Below are positions 48,659 to 61,082 of a stretch of 64,000 nt of DNA, one piece after another; positions within the stretch are counted from its first letter, which is position 1; each line of letters starts with the position of its first letter. The stretch is from Rubellimicrobium thermophilum DSM 16684 (GTDB lineage Bacteria > Pseudomonadota > Alphaproteobacteria > Rhodobacterales > Rhodobacteraceae). Location of the stretch: NCBI RefSeq assembly GCF_000442315.1, contig NZ_KE557322.1:82067-146066 (forward strand), read 5' to 3'. The notes beneath the pieces are model-generated. The model was not told the DNA's origin, made no database searches, and saw only the letters and a program-made list of their open reading frames with translations. The translations under genes were made by a program, and so were the position numbers.

Positions 48659-49542
48659 ATGGCCGACAAGACGATCCGCCGCGGTCTCGGACGCGGTCTC
48701 TCGGCGCTGATGGCGGATCTGGGTGCCCAGGCCGCCGATGGCGCCCCGACCGCCCCCCGCGCCCGATCGGATGCTGCCCGTGGAGGCGATCCATCCCAAC
48801 CCGGCCAGCCGCGGCGCCGCTTCGACGAGGAGGCGCTGGAGGAGCTTGCCGCCTCGATCCGGCGGCGGGGCATCATCCAGCCGCTGATCGTGCGCCCCCG
48901 CCGCGATGGCCGGGGAGGCGAGAGCTGGGAGATCGTCGCCGCGAACGGCGCTGGCGGGCGGCCCAGCGGGCGGGCCTGTCGCTGGTGCCGGTCCTCGTGC
49001 GGGACTATTCGGATGCGGAGATGGCCGAGGTGGCGGTCATCGAGAATGTCCAGCGTGCCGATCTCGACCCCATCGAGGAGGGGGCCGCCTATCGTGCGCT
49101 GATCGAACGCTTCGGCCATACGCAGGAGCAGGTGGCCGAGGCCCTGGGCAAGAGCCGCAGCCATATCGCCAACCAGATGCGCCTGCTCCAGCTGCCCGAG
49201 GAAGTGCAGGCGATGGTGCAGGAGGGCCAGCTGACAGCGGGTCATGTCCGGCCCCTGATCGGTCATCCCCGTGCGGTCGAACTCGCCCGGCGCATCGCCG
49301 AACGGCGGCTGAGCGCGCGCGAGGCGGAAAAGCTGGCGAGGGATCCCGATCCGGCCCACCGTGCCGCCGCCCGCCGCGCGGCGCATGATCCCGACACCCG
49401 CGCCGTCGAGGAGGACCTGTCGGCGAATCTCGGCATGCCGGTGACGATCCGGCACGGACGGGACGGGGGCGGGCGTCTCACGATCGCCTATCGCGATCTC
49501 GACCAGCTCGACGAGCTGCTCGCCCGGCTTTCGGGACGCTAG
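48659..49542 (+). CDS. parB: Chromosome partitioning protein ParB (multiple frameshifts)
   Basis: CTPase clamp that binds parS. N-terminus [48 protein letters not shown]; helix-turn-helix [27 protein letters not shown]-terminal dimerisation [19 protein letters not shown]. Three single-base events: gain in C run 48753-48758, loss at 48803-48804 (between them [11 protein letters not shown] is hidden), and loss near 48940, where the essential [13 protein letters not shown] box is hidden. ATG at 48659 has GAGGAGG upstream. Stop codon overlaps the ubiB stop within CTAG. Confidence 0.94.
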
Positions 49543-51062
49543 AGCCCCGCGCCCGCCGCCACCCCCAGCAGCGCGATCGCCCCCCCGAGGCCCATCCAGA
49601 GCAGCGGCGCAAGCCGGGATGTCCGCCGTCCCCCATGGGCAGACCGTTCAGGGGTCAGCGCATCCCGGGCGATCTGCGGCAGATGCGGCGACAGGCGGGC
49701 CAGGACGCGCGCCGCCCGCCACAGATCGCGCGCGACGGCCTGCGGCCCAAGGCTTGCGCGGATGTAGTCCTCGACCACGGGGGCGGCGGCGCGCCAGATA
49801 TCCACATGCGGATCGAGCGAGCGGGCCACCCCCTCGACCACCACCATGGTGCGCTGCAGCAGGATCAGCTCGGTCCGGGTCTGCATCCCGAAACGTTCGG
49901 TCACCTCGAAGAGATGGGTCAGCAGCCGCCCCATCGAGATGCGGCTGGCATCCATGCCGAAGATCGGCTCTCCCACTGCGCGCAGCGCCTGGGCGAAGGC
50001 CTCCACACTGCGGTCCGCCGGCACATAGCCGGCCTCGAAATGGACCTCGGCCACGCGGCGGTAGTCGCGGCGGATGAAGCCCCAGAGGATCTCGGCATAG
50101 ACGCGGCGGGTGTAGTCGTCGATGCGTCCCATGATGCCGAAGTCATAGGCGACGATTGCCCCGTCGGCGGCGATCTTCAGGTTGCCCTGATGCATGTCGG
50201 CGTGGAAATAGCCGTCACGCAGGGCATGTCTGAGAAAGAGCTGGAGCACGCGCTCGGCCAGGGCGGGCAGGTCATGGCCGGCGGCACGGATCGCCTCGGG
50301 ATCGCCCGCCGGGATGCCGTCCACCCAGTCGAGCGTCATCACGCGCCGCCCCGTTTCGGGCCAGCGCACGGCCGGCACGCGGAAGCCCGCATCCCCGGCG
50401 GTGTTGGCCGCGAATTCGGAGGCGGCAGCGGCCTCGAGCCGCAGATCCAGCTCGCCCCGCACCACGCCTTCGAAATGATCCACGACATCGAGCGGGCGCA
50501 GCCGCCGGCTGGCGGGGATCAGATCGAGCAGGCGGGCGATCAGGCGCATCCCGTCGATGTCGCGGCGGAAGGCCCGTTCGATCCCCGGGCGCAGGACCTT
50601 GACGGCGACCGGCTCTCCGGTGGCGCGCAGCCGCGCCCTGTGGACCTGGGCGAGCGAGGCCGCGGCGACCGGTTCGGAGAATTCGGAGAACAGCGCCTCG
50701 ACCGGCAGGCCGAGTTCGCGGGCGATGACGGCGCGGGCGGCCTCCTGCGGGAAGGGCGGCAAGCGGTCCTGCAGCAGGCGGAGCTGTGCGGCAAGGCGCG
50801 TGCCCACGACATCAGGCCGGGTGGAGAGGATCTGGCCGAACTTGATGAAGGCCGGTCCCATCGCGGTCAGCGCCCGGGCGAGGGGGGGCAGCGCCGGGTC
50901 GCCCCGCCGCCCGGCCCAGCGCAAGGGCCAGACCAGCGCCCGCACCGTCCCCCGCAGGAGGGGCGAGGCCCCGAGCGATTCGAGCACGAGCGCCAGCGCC
51001 CCCGCCCGTTCGAAGGTCGCGCCCGTGCGGATCAGCTGCGGGATGGCCGAGAGTATGCCCAT
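49539..51062 (-). CDS. ubiB: Ubiquinone biosynthesis kinase-like protein UbiB
   Basis: Atypical kinase/ATPase needed for aerobic ubiquinone synthesis. 507 residues: KxGQ motif in GPAFIKFGQILSTRPD, AAASLAQVHRA (ATP-binding Ala-rich loop), VAVKVLRPGIERAF, catalytic YFHADMHQGNLKI and YDFGIMGRI, and two C-terminal membrane helices (LAPLLWMGLGGAIALLGVAAG). ATG immediately follows the ubiE stop codon. Confidence 0.97.
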   Translation of the reverse strand: MGILSAIPQLIRTGATFERAGALALVLESLGASPLLRGTVRALVWPLRWAGRRGDPALPPLARALTAMGPAFIKFGQILSTRPDVVGTRLAAQLRLLQDRLPPFPQEAARAVIARELGLPVEALFSEFSEPVAAASLAQVHRARLRATGEPVAVKVLRPGIERAFRRDIDGMRLIARLLDLIPASRRLRPLDVVDHFEGVVRGELDLRLEAAAASEFAANTAGDAGFRVPAVRWPETGRRVMTLDWVDGIPAGDPEAIRAAGHDLPALAERVLQLFLRHALRDGYFHADMHQGNLKIAADGAIVAYDFGIMGRIDDYTRRVYAEILWGFIRRDYRRVAEVHFEAGYVPADRSVEAFAQALRAVGEPIFGMDASRISMGRLLTHLFEVTERFGMQTRTELILLQRTMVVVEGVARSLDPHVDIWRAAAPVVEDYIRASLGPQAVARDLWRAARVLARLSPHLPQIARDALTPERSAHGGRRTSRLAPLLWMGLGGAIALLGVAAGAGL

Positions 51063-52008
51063 TCAGATCTTCCAGGCCGAATGCAGGCAGGCCACGCCCA
51101 TCGTCAGGTTGCGATACCGCGCCCGTTCGAAGCCGGCCGCCCGGATCATCCCGAGGAAGCTCTCCTGATCGGGGAAGCGGCGGATCGATTCGACCAGATA
51201 GCGGTAGGATTCGCGATCGCCCGTCACGGCCTGTCCCATCGCCGGGATGACATGGAAGGAATAGAGGTCATAGGCCCGTTCCAGCAGGGGCACGCCGACC
51301 CGCGAGAATTCGAGCACCATCAGCCGTCCGCCGGGGCGCAGCACACGGAAGGCCTCGGCCAGGGCGGCTTCGGGGCGGGTGACGTTGCGGATGCCGAAGG
51401 CGATGGTCCAGGCGTCGAAGCTGCGGTCCGGGAAGGGCAGCGCCATGGCATCTCCCGCAACCCAGGACAGGCCCGCGATCCCCCGCGCTGCCGCCCGCCG
51501 CCGCCCCTCCTCGAGCATCGCAGGCGTCAGATCGAGCACCGTGACGCGCGCCGTCGGAGCCCGGCGGAGGATGCGGAAGGCGATGTCGCCGGTCCCTCCT
51601 GCGACATCGAGCACGGCCATGCCGGGGCGCGGGGCGAGCCAGTCCACCGCGGCATCCTTCCACAGCCGGTGCAGGCCGCCCGACATCAGGTCGTTCATCA
51701 GATCATAGCGCGAGGCGACGGATTCGAACACGCCGCGCACGCGCCGCGCCTTGTCGGTCTCGGGGATGGTCTCGAAGCCGAAATGGGTGGTGGCGGGGGC
51801 CTCTCCGCCCGGGGGCGATTCCCCGGACGATCCTGTGAATGACCCTGTGGATGATCCTGTGGATGACCCTGTGGAGGATTTCCCGTCAGGGGATGAGGGG
51901 TCGGCGCCTCCGGCGGCGGTCTGCGCAAGGCGGCGGGGGACGGGCAGGATCGGGAAAGTCGGGCAAGGCTGTCTCCATCCTCCGGTCGGGATCCTCCGGG
52001 CGGGACAT
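51063..52008 (-). CDS. ubiE: Demethylmenaquinol/ubiquinone methyltransferase UbiE (start unresolved)
   Basis: C-methylation of the quinone ring. The conserved protein starts near [20 protein letters not shown] and has [23 protein letters not shown] motif [40 protein letters not shown] and [10 protein letters not shown]. Upstream of this is an in-frame STGS repeat from a 12-bp tandem repeat and no ATG or GTG start in that frame. ATG at 52008 ([18 protein letters not shown]) in another frame is a natural start if a one-base error lies between 51890 and 51970. TTG at 52031 in the present frame is an alternative. Divergent from mutM. Confidence 0.88.
51829..51876. repeat. Four 12-bp tandem repeats with DnaA-box-like core
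   Basis: Units GATCCTGTGAAT, GACCCTGTGGAT, GATCCTGTGGAT and GACCCTGTGGAG lie head to tail. Each contains TGTGGATGA or a close variant, one to two mismatches from the DnaA box TGTGGATAA. On the complement they code for Ser-Thr-Gly-Ser repeats before the conserved UbiE domain. Confidence 0.85.
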
Positions 52009-52094
52009 GGGGCCTTTCGGCCCGCGCGCAAGGCTTGCCCGGTCCGGTTCCGGTCCTTATAGGAGGCCGCCCGCCGCGGAAAGGGAGCCGATCC

Positions 52095-52967
52095 ATGCCC
52101 GAGCTGCCCGAAGTCGAGACGGTGCGGCGCGGCCTCCTGCCGGTGATGGAGGGGCGCCGCATCGAGGCCGCCGAGATCCGCCGCGAGGGTCTGCGCCGCC
52201 CCTTTCCCGAAGGGCTGGGCCAGCGTCTGACGGGTGCGCGCGTGCTGACGCTCGGCCGGCGGTCCAAGTATCTGCTGATCCATCTTGATCGCGGCGAGAC
52301 GCTGATCGCCCATCTGGGGATGTCGGGGCGGATGCTGGTAGGGGGGCGCGTGCTGGGCGAATATGTCCACGGCATGGCGGCGGCCGGGGCGGGTGCGGAG
52401 GCGCGGGAGGGTTCTCCCCACGATCATGTCGTGCTGCATCTGGAAGGCGGCCTGCGCGTGACCTTCAACGATGCACGCCGTTTCGGCCTGCTCGACCTGT
52501 GGCCGACGGCGCGTCTGGAGGAGCATCCGCTGCTGTGCGATCTCGGCCCCGAGCCGCTGGAGGAGGGATTTTCCGGCGCCGTGCTGGCACGGGCTTTCGC
52601 CGGGCGACGCGGGCCGGTCAAGGCCGCGCTGCTCGATCAGCGTCTGCTTGCCGGGGTGGGCAACATCTATGCCTGCGAGGCGCTGCATCGGGCGGGCATC
52701 CATCCCGCCCGTCCCGCCGGCCGCATCGGACGGGCGCGGCTCGACCGGCTTGCCCAGGCGATCCGCGCCGTGCTCGGGGAGGCGGTGGAGGCGGGGGGCG
52801 CCTCGCTGCGGGATCATCGTCGGCCGGATGGCGAGCTGGGCCTGTTCCAGCACGCCTTCCGCGTCTATGGCCGTGCGGGCGAACCCTGCCCGGACTGCGC
52901 CACCCCCCTGCGGCGGATCGTCCAGGGGGGGCGGTCCAGCTTCTATTGCCCGCGCTGCCAGCATTAG
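52095..52967 (+). CDS. mutM: Formamidopyrimidine-DNA glycosylase MutM/Fpg
   Basis: Removes 8-oxoguanine and cleaves the abasic site. Mature N-terminal catalytic [13 protein letters not shown] follows ATG at 52095; Lys in [21 protein letters not shown]2TH region [19 protein letters not shown]; and a C-terminal zinc finger [24 protein letters not shown]. 290 residues, complete. Confidence 0.97.
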   Translation: MPELPEVETVRRGLLPVMEGRRIEAAEIRREGLRRPFPEGLGQRLTGARVLTLGRRSKYLLIHLDRGETLIAHLGMSGRMLVGGRVLGEYVHGMAAAGAGAEAREGSPHDHVVLHLEGGLRVTFNDARRFGLLDLWPTARLEEHPLLCDLGPEPLEEGFSGAVLARAFAGRRGPVKAALLDQRLLAGVGNIYACEALHRAGIHPARPAGRIGRARLDRLAQAIRAVLGEAVEAGGASLRDHRRPDGELGLFQHAFRVYGRAGEPCPDCATPLRRIVQGGRSSFYCPRCQH

Positions 52968-53001
52968 GCCGGATCGGGGGCGATTCGGCCCCTGGGGGCG
53001 G

Positions 53002-53030
53002 TTGACATGGGCGGCGGCGGCGTCTAGGGA
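53002..53030 (+). promoter_or_regulatory. Probable rpsT promoter
   Basis: Perfect -35 TTGACA at 53002-53007, 17-base spacer, then TAGGGA at 53025-53030. The -10 is weak, but the strong -35 and the position 45 bases before the rpsT ATG fit a highly expressed ribosomal gene. Confidence 0.5.
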
Positions 53031-53074
53031 CGCGGCCTCAGGTTTCACTCGCCATCCGCGGGATCACAGGACTC

Positions 53075-53389
53075 ATGGCCAACACGCCCCAATCCGCCAA
53101 GCGCGCCCGCCAGAGCGTGGCCCGCTATGCGATCAACAAGCAGCGCCGTTCGCGCATCCGCACCTTCCTCCGCAAGGTCGAGGAGGCGATCGCCGCGGGC
53201 GATCATGCCCGTGCCCGCGAGGCTCTGCGCGCCGCCCAGCCCGAACTGATGCGCGGTGTCTCCAAGGGGGTCGTCAAGAAGAACACCGCCGCGCGCAAGA
53301 TGTCCCGCCTGTCGGCCCGGGTGAAGGCGATCGGCCTTCAGGCTGCCGCCCAGCCTGCCGCCCAGCCCGCCGAGCAGTCCGGCGCCTGA
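53075..53389 (+). CDS. rpsT: 30S ribosomal protein S20
   Basis: Small basic 16S-binding ribosomal protein. [38 protein letters not shown] and [20 protein letters not shown] are diagnostic. At 104 residues it is slightly long because of an Ala/Pro/Gln tail. Followed by a strong hairpin terminator. Confidence 0.98.
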   Translation: MANTPQSAKRARQSVARYAINKQRRSRIRTFLRKVEEAIAAGDHARAREALRAAQPELMRGVSKGVVKKNTAARKMSRLSARVKAIGLQAAAQPAAQPAEQSGA

Positions 53390-53439
53390 CCGGGACAGGT
53401 CCGGCAGCGCTGCCGGGCCCGGACAGCGTGATCACACAG

Positions 53440-53469
53440 GGGGCGTGTCCTGCAAGGGCACGCCCCTTT
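53440..53469 (+). terminator. Rho-independent terminator of rpsT
   Basis: GGGGCGTG (53440-53447) pairs with CACGCCCC (53459-53466), extended by three more pairs toward a five-base loop, and is followed by TTT. It is preceded by a separate perfect palindrome CCGGCAGCGCTGCCGG at 53401-53416. Confidence 0.8.
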
Positions 53470-53554
53470 CGCATGCGCCCTGGCCCATGTCCGAGAGGGG
53501 CGTCGCCATCCCCTTCCGCGGCTCCCTCCCGCGGTTTGCGTCAGCGGTTTCCGT

Positions 53555-53593
53555 TCCGGCGCCCCCGTCCGGCGCCCCCGTCCGGCGCCCCCG
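53555..53593. repeat. Three 13-bp tandem repeats upstream of dnaA
   Basis: Three perfect contiguous copies of TCCGGCGCCCCCG. No function recognised. Confidence 0.9.
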
Positions 53594-53648
53594 GCGTCCG
53601 CCTGCCGGTTCCCTCCGCATGGGTGGTCCTGCAACTCTTTCCGGCAGC

Positions 53649-53675
53649 GTCACCGGACTGTCACAGTCCTGTGAC
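53649..53675. repeat. 27-bp interrupted palindrome upstream of dnaA
   Basis: GTCAC-c-GGACTG-TCA-CAGTCC-t-GTGAC: two 12-base arms with a single mismatch around a 3-base centre. It could be a regulator operator or RNA hairpin about 430 bases before dnaA. No T tract follows, so a terminator is less likely. Confidence 0.7.
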
Positions 53676-54104
53676 GCGACTCGGGCCGACTCTTCAGGAT
53701 TCGGCCCAAGCCGTCCCTCCCCCCGCTGATTCGCTGTCGCGCGCGGGGTGGTCAAGCGCATTGTCCGGTTGCGGGGCGCCCCCCGTCTTGGAATCCTCTG
53801 CGGGCGATTCCGGTCGTTCCTGGGGGAATGAGGAATCGGCGCGATGGTCCCGCTGTCCCGGCCGCTGCCACGGCGAAGGGACGGGGCCCGCAGGCCCGGA
53901 CCCTGCCAGGTCCGCCCTGCGCCATGAGGCGCCGATCCGCGATGACGGGTCCGCCCTGCCATGGGCGGGCCACGGTTCTGTGCGCCTGCCGCACAGGCCC
54001 TCTTTCCCCTCCGGGGCCACGGCACGGGCCGCATGCTTGGCAAGTGGTCCTCCGGGGGGGACCGCGCGGGCCGCCGGCCCGCTTCACGGATGGAGGGCAA
54101 GACG

Positions 54105-55560
54105 ATGGCGGATGGCGCAGCAGAATTCGGCTTCCGGGCGGGCCTTGCGGAAGGCGGATTGCACGCTGCACTGGCCGGTGGGACAGCGCCGGCCGGGACC
54201 GGACTGTGGGAGCGCGCCCGGACCGCCCTGCGCGACCGCCTCGGGGCGGCCAGCTTCCAGAGCTGGATCGCCCCCTTGCGCCTTGTGACCATCGAGGGCG
54301 GCGTTGCCCGCCTCGAGGCGCCGACGGCCTTTCTCGGCTCCTATGTCGCCCGCAGCCTGGGCGAGGAGATCCTGGGTGCCCTTGCCCAGGCCGGCGGCCG
54401 GGCTCACCGGATCGAGGTGGCGACGGCCTCTCCCGCTGCCCTGACCGGAGCCGCTGCCGGGGCTGGCCGGGCGGCCGGGATGCCCCCTGCCCCGCCGGCC
54501 GCGCTGCGCCCGCCGGCGGAGGAGGAGTGCCGCCTCGATCCGCGCCTGACCTTCGAGCGCTTTGCCGTCGGTGCGCCCAATGCGCTGGCCCATGCCGCGG
54601 CCCTGCGGGTCGCCTCGGGCGAGGCAGGCTTCAATCCGCTCTTCCTCCATGGCGGGGTGGGCCTGGGCAAGACGCATCTGCTGCAGGCCACCGCCCATCG
54701 GCTGCGCGAGAGCGATCCGGGCTTGCGTGTCCTCTACCTGTCGGCGGAACAGTTCATGGTCCGCTTCGTGACCGCCCTGCGCGAGCGGCGGATGATGGAC
54801 TTCAAGGCCGCGGTCCGCGCCCTCGATGTGCTGCTTGTGGACGATATCCAGTTCCTTGCCGGCAAGGAATCGACGCAGGAGGAATTCTTCCATTCCTTCA
54901 ACGCGCTCTTCGATCAGGGCCGGCGCATCGTGCTGTCGGCCGATCGCGCCCCGGCCGAGATCGCCCATCTTGACGAACGCGTGGCCTCGCGCCTGCAGGC
55001 GGGACTGGTGGTCCAGATCCAGCCCCCCGACCGAGGCCCTGCGCCTCGCTGTCCTGCGCCTGAAGCTCGAACAGGCGCAGGCCGCCGATCCCGCCCTGCG
55101 CATCGGCGAGGAGGTGCTCGAATTCCTGGCCCAGCGCATCACCGCAAGCCTGCGCGTCCTCGAAGGGGCGCTCACCCGGCTCGTGGCGCAGGGCCAGCTC
55201 GTGCGGCGCGAGATCACCGTGGAGATGGCGCGCGAGAGCCTGGCCGATCTGCTGCGCGCCGCCGACCGCCGGGTGAGCGTCGAGGAGATCCAGCGCCGCG
55301 TCGCCGAACATTACGGCATCCGCCATGCCGATCTGGTGGGGAACCGGCGCCTCAAGGGGTTCGCCCGACCGCGGCAGGTGGCGATGTATCTGGCCAAGGC
55401 CCTGACGACGCGCTCGCTGCCCGATATCGGTCGGCGCTTCGGCGGGCGCGATCACACCACCGTGCTGCATGGCGTGCGCCGCATCGAGGCCCTGATGGCC
55501 GAGGATCCGCAGCTGGCCGAGGATGTGGCAACCCTGCGGCGGGTGCTCGAAGGGCACTGA
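54105..55560 (+). CDS. dnaA: Chromosomal replication initiator DnaA (frameshifted)
   Basis: AAA+ initiator that melts oriC. Domain I: LWERARTALRDRLGAASFQSWI; Ala/Pro-rich domain II; AAA+ with FERFAVGAPNALAHAAAL, Walker A FLHGGVGLGKTHLLQATAH, Walker B VLLVDDIQFLAGKE, ERVASRLQAGLVVQIQP; domain IV DNA-binding with KGFARPRQVAMYLAKALTTR and GRDHTTVLHGVRRIE. One extra C in 55023-55028 breaks the frame; removing it reads QPPTEALRLAVLRLKLEQAQ. 484 residues when corrected. ATG at 54105 follows GGAGGGC. First gene of dnaA-dnaN-recF-gyrB. Confidence 0.97.
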
Positions 55561-55626
55561 GGCCCTTGAGGGATGCGCCGAAGCCTGTCAGGGTCGGCCT
55601 CCCGGAGTGGCAAGGGAGAAAGAGGG

Positions 55627-56744
55627 ATGAAGGTCAGCATCGAGCGCGCCGCGCTTGCCCGCGCGGTGGCGCAGGCGCAATCGGTGGTCGAGCGGCGCAA
55701 CACCATTCCCATCCTTGCCAATCTCCTCATCGAGGCCGAAGGGGATGAGGTCCGCCTGCGGGCCACCGATCTCGATGTGGAGGTGGTGAACCGCGCGCCG
55801 GCGCAGGTGGAGCAACCCGGCGCCACGACCGTGGGCGCCGTCATGCTCAACGAGATCGTCCGCAAGCTGCCCGACGGGGCGCAGGTCCTGCTGTCCAGCC
55901 AGGGCGGGGGGGGCGGCTGACCGTGGCCTCTGGCCGTTCCACCTTCCATCTGGCGACGCTGCCCCCCGAGGACTTTCCGCAGATGGCCTCGCCCGATTAC
56001 ACCACCGGCTTCGAGGCCCCTGCCCCGCTGCTGCGCCGGCTTTTCGACAAGGCGAAATTCGCCATCTCCACCGACGAGACGCGCTATTACCTCAACGGTG
56101 TCTATTTCCACGTCGCCGAGGGCGAGGGGGGACGGCGGTTGCGCGCCGTGGCCACCGACGGACATCGCCTCGCCCGGATCGATGCCGACCTGCCCGAGGG
56201 GGCCGACGGCATGCCCGGCGTGATCGTCCCGCGCAAGACCGTGACCGAGCTGCGCAAGCTCCTGGACGAGGATGAGACGATGATCCGCGTCTCCGTCTCG
56301 GAGACCAAGATCCGCTTCGAGACGCCCTCGATCCAGCTGACCTCCAAGGTGATCGACGGCACCTTCCCGGATTATGCCCGGGTCATTCCCCAGGCCAATC
56401 CCCGGCGGCTCGAGGTGGATGCGAAGGAGTTCGCCGCCGCCGTGGACCGTGTGGCCACCGTCTCTTCCGAACGCTCCCGCGCGGTCAAGCTCGCGCTCGA
56501 GGAGGACCGCCTCGTGCTGACCGTCAATGCCCCCGATTCGGGCATGGCCGAGGAGGAACTGGCCGTGGCCTATGGCGATGACCGGCTGGAGATCGGCTTC
56601 AACGCCCGTTACCTGCTGGAGATCGCCCATCAGGTCGAGCGCGAGAACGCCGTCTTCCTGTTCAACTCTCCGGCCGATCCCACGGTGATGCGCGAGGGCG
56701 ACGATCCTTCGGCGCTCTATGTCGTCATGCCGATGCGGGTGTGA
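55627..56744 (+). CDS. dnaN: DNA polymerase III beta sliding clamp DnaN (frameshifted)
   Basis: Ring-shaped processivity clamp. N-terminal MKVSIERAALARAVAQAQSV, RRNTIPILANLLIEA; later LFDKAKFAISTDETRYYLNG, ATDGHRLARID, and the C-terminal DPSALYVVMPMRV. The frame stops in a run of eight G at 55906-55913; one more G reads SSQGGGGRLTVASGRSTFHL and gives 372 residues, the family length. Overlaps the recF GTG start by four bases. Confidence 0.97.
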
Positions 56745-57877
56745 CCGCGGATGTGACCGGAAAGGGAGCGGCCACGCATCTATCCGCCCTCTCCCTGTCG
56801 GAGTTCCGCTCGCATGCGCGGGCGCGGCTTCTCCTTGACGGGCGGATCGTGGCGCTCTGGGGGGCGAATGGCGCGGGCAAGACCAATCTGCTCGAGGCCG
56901 TCTCGTTCCTGTCGCCGGGACGGGGCCTGCGCGGGGCGGGGGCGGCCGAGCTGGCGCGCCGCGGCGGAAGCGGGGGCTGGCGGGTCGCGGCCATCCTCGA
57001 GACGCCCGAGGGCCCGCGCGAGATCGAGACGGGCCTCGATCCTGCCGAGACCTCGCGCCGGGTCCGCCTGGACGGCAAGGCCGCGCTGCAGACCGATCTG
57101 GCGCGGCTTCTGCCCGTGCTGTGGCTCGTGCCGGCGATGGACCGGCTCTGGACCGAAGGTGCGGAGGGACGGCGGCGCTTTCTCGACCGCGCGGCGATGA
57201 GCCTCTTTCCCGATCATGCCGAGGCCGCGCTGGCCTATGAGAAGGCGCTGCGCGAACGCAACCGCCTGCTGCGGGACGGAGTGCGGGACGGGCACTGGTA
57301 TGCGGTTCTCGAGGCGCAGATGGCCGGGGCGGGCACGCGGCTGGCGCGGAACCGGGCCGGGACGGTGGCGGTTCTGGCGGCGGCGCAGGCCGAGGCGGAG
57401 ACGGGCTTTCCGGCGGCCGCCCTGGCCGTGACCTATCCCGGAGAGGCCCCTCCCGAGGACGAGGCGGCCTTTGCCGAGGCCCTGGCGCGTGGCCGGCGGC
57501 AGGACATGGCGGCGGGGCGGTCGCTTCTGGGGCCGCATCGCGCCGATCTGGAGGCCGTCTGGGCCGCCAAGGGCGTGGCGGCACGCGACTGCTCCACCGG
57601 CGAGCAGAAGGCGCTGCTGCTGTCGCTGGTGTTGGCCAATGCCCGCGCGCTGGCCCGGCGCGGCCGCGCACCGCTGCTGCTGCTCGACGAGGTGGCGGCG
57701 CATCTGGATCGGCACCGCCGTGCCGCCCTCTATGACGAACTGGTCGCCCTTCGCCTGCAGGCCTTCCTGACGGGCACCGAGCCTGCGCTGTTTGCGGAAC
57801 TGGGCGGGATGGCGCAATATTGGGAGGCCGCCGAGGCGGGCGGAACGACCACCCTGACGGAGAGGCGCCCTCCATGA
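56741..57877 (+). CDS. recF: DNA replication and repair protein RecF
   Basis: SMC-like ATPase loading RecA at gaps. 378 residues with GTG start: LSALSLSEFRSHARARLLLD, Walker A LWGANGAGKTNLLEAVSFLS, RRRFLDRAAMSLFPDH, signature STGEQKALLLSLVLANARAL and Walker B LLLLDEVAAHLD. Complete. Confidence 0.97.
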   Translation: MTADVTGKGAATHLSALSLSEFRSHARARLLLDGRIVALWGANGAGKTNLLEAVSFLSPGRGLRGAGAAELARRGGSGGWRVAAILETPEGPREIETGLDPAETSRRVRLDGKAALQTDLARLLPVLWLVPAMDRLWTEGAEGRRRFLDRAAMSLFPDHAEAALAYEKALRERNRLLRDGVRDGHWYAVLEAQMAGAGTRLARNRAGTVAVLAAAQAEAETGFPAAALAVTYPGEAPPEDEAAFAEALARGRRQDMAAGRSLLGPHRADLEAVWAAKGVAARDCSTGEQKALLLSLVLANARALARRGRAPLLLLDEVAAHLDRHRRAALYDELVALRLQAFLTGTEPALFAELGGMAQYWEAAEAGGTTTLTERRPP

Positions 57878-57887
57878 GGATGCATCC

Positions 57888-58335
57888 ATGAGCCGCGACA
57901 TCCTGCCCGATCAGCGGGTGACCCTGATCACGCTTGGCGTGCGCGACCTCGACCGCGCCAAGGCCTTCTATGCCGCTCTGGGCTGGCATCCCGTGCGCGA
58001 GACCGGCGACATGGCGGCCTATCAGCTGCGCGGCGGCGTGGCCTTTGCGCTCTACCGGCTGCACGAGATGGCCCGCGACCAGGGCCGGGAAGAGGGCGAT
58101 CTGGGGACCGGGGCGGCGGTGCTGTCGCAGAACTTCCATGACGAGGACGAGGTGGACCGTGCCTGGGAACGGGCCATGAAGGCTGGAGCGCGTCCCCTCA
58201 AGGCCCCGCAGAGCATGTCCTGGGGGGGGCTATGCCGGGCAGTTCGCCGATCCCGACGGCCATGTCTGGGAGCTGGCGCACAACCCCTTCTGGCCCTTGG
58301 GGCCCGATGGCGCGCTGACCCTGCCGACGGGATGA
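57888..58335 (+). CDS. VOC (glyoxalase/bleomycin resistance) family protein (frameshifted)
   Basis: A small vicinal-oxygen-chelate fold protein: LITLGVRDLDRAKAFYAALG, AYQLRGGVAFALYRLHEMAR and, after the break, FADPDGHVWELAHNPFWPLG, the typical C-terminal VOC motif. One extra G in a run of eight at 58222-58229; removing it gives SWGGYAGQFADPDGHVW and 148 residues. Substrate unknown. It is inserted between recF and gyrB, 10 bases after recF. Confidence 0.88.
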
Positions 58336-61074
<2,739 letters not shown>

Positions 61075-61082
61075 AACGCCAA

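Larger units (their letters stand above)
53470..54104. other. Non-coding region upstream of dnaA
   Basis: About 635 bases without a credible ORF. It contains three 13-bp tandem repeats at 53555-53593, a 27-bp interrupted palindrome at 53649-53675, and several short repeats of GGAATC/GATTCC type at 53800-53840. No canonical DnaA box (TTATCCACA) was seen. It presumably holds the dnaA promoter and regulatory sites. Confidence 0.6.

Noticed and set aside
51063-53048. 661-codon ORF fusing UbiE to a long N-terminal domain
   Set aside because: The extra part is the antisense of mutM and has no similarity to a domain; mutM is complete on the other strand.
53470-54104. oriC directly upstream of dnaA
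   Set aside because: No word close to TTATCCACA was seen here; kept only as the alternative to the maf-hemJ gap.
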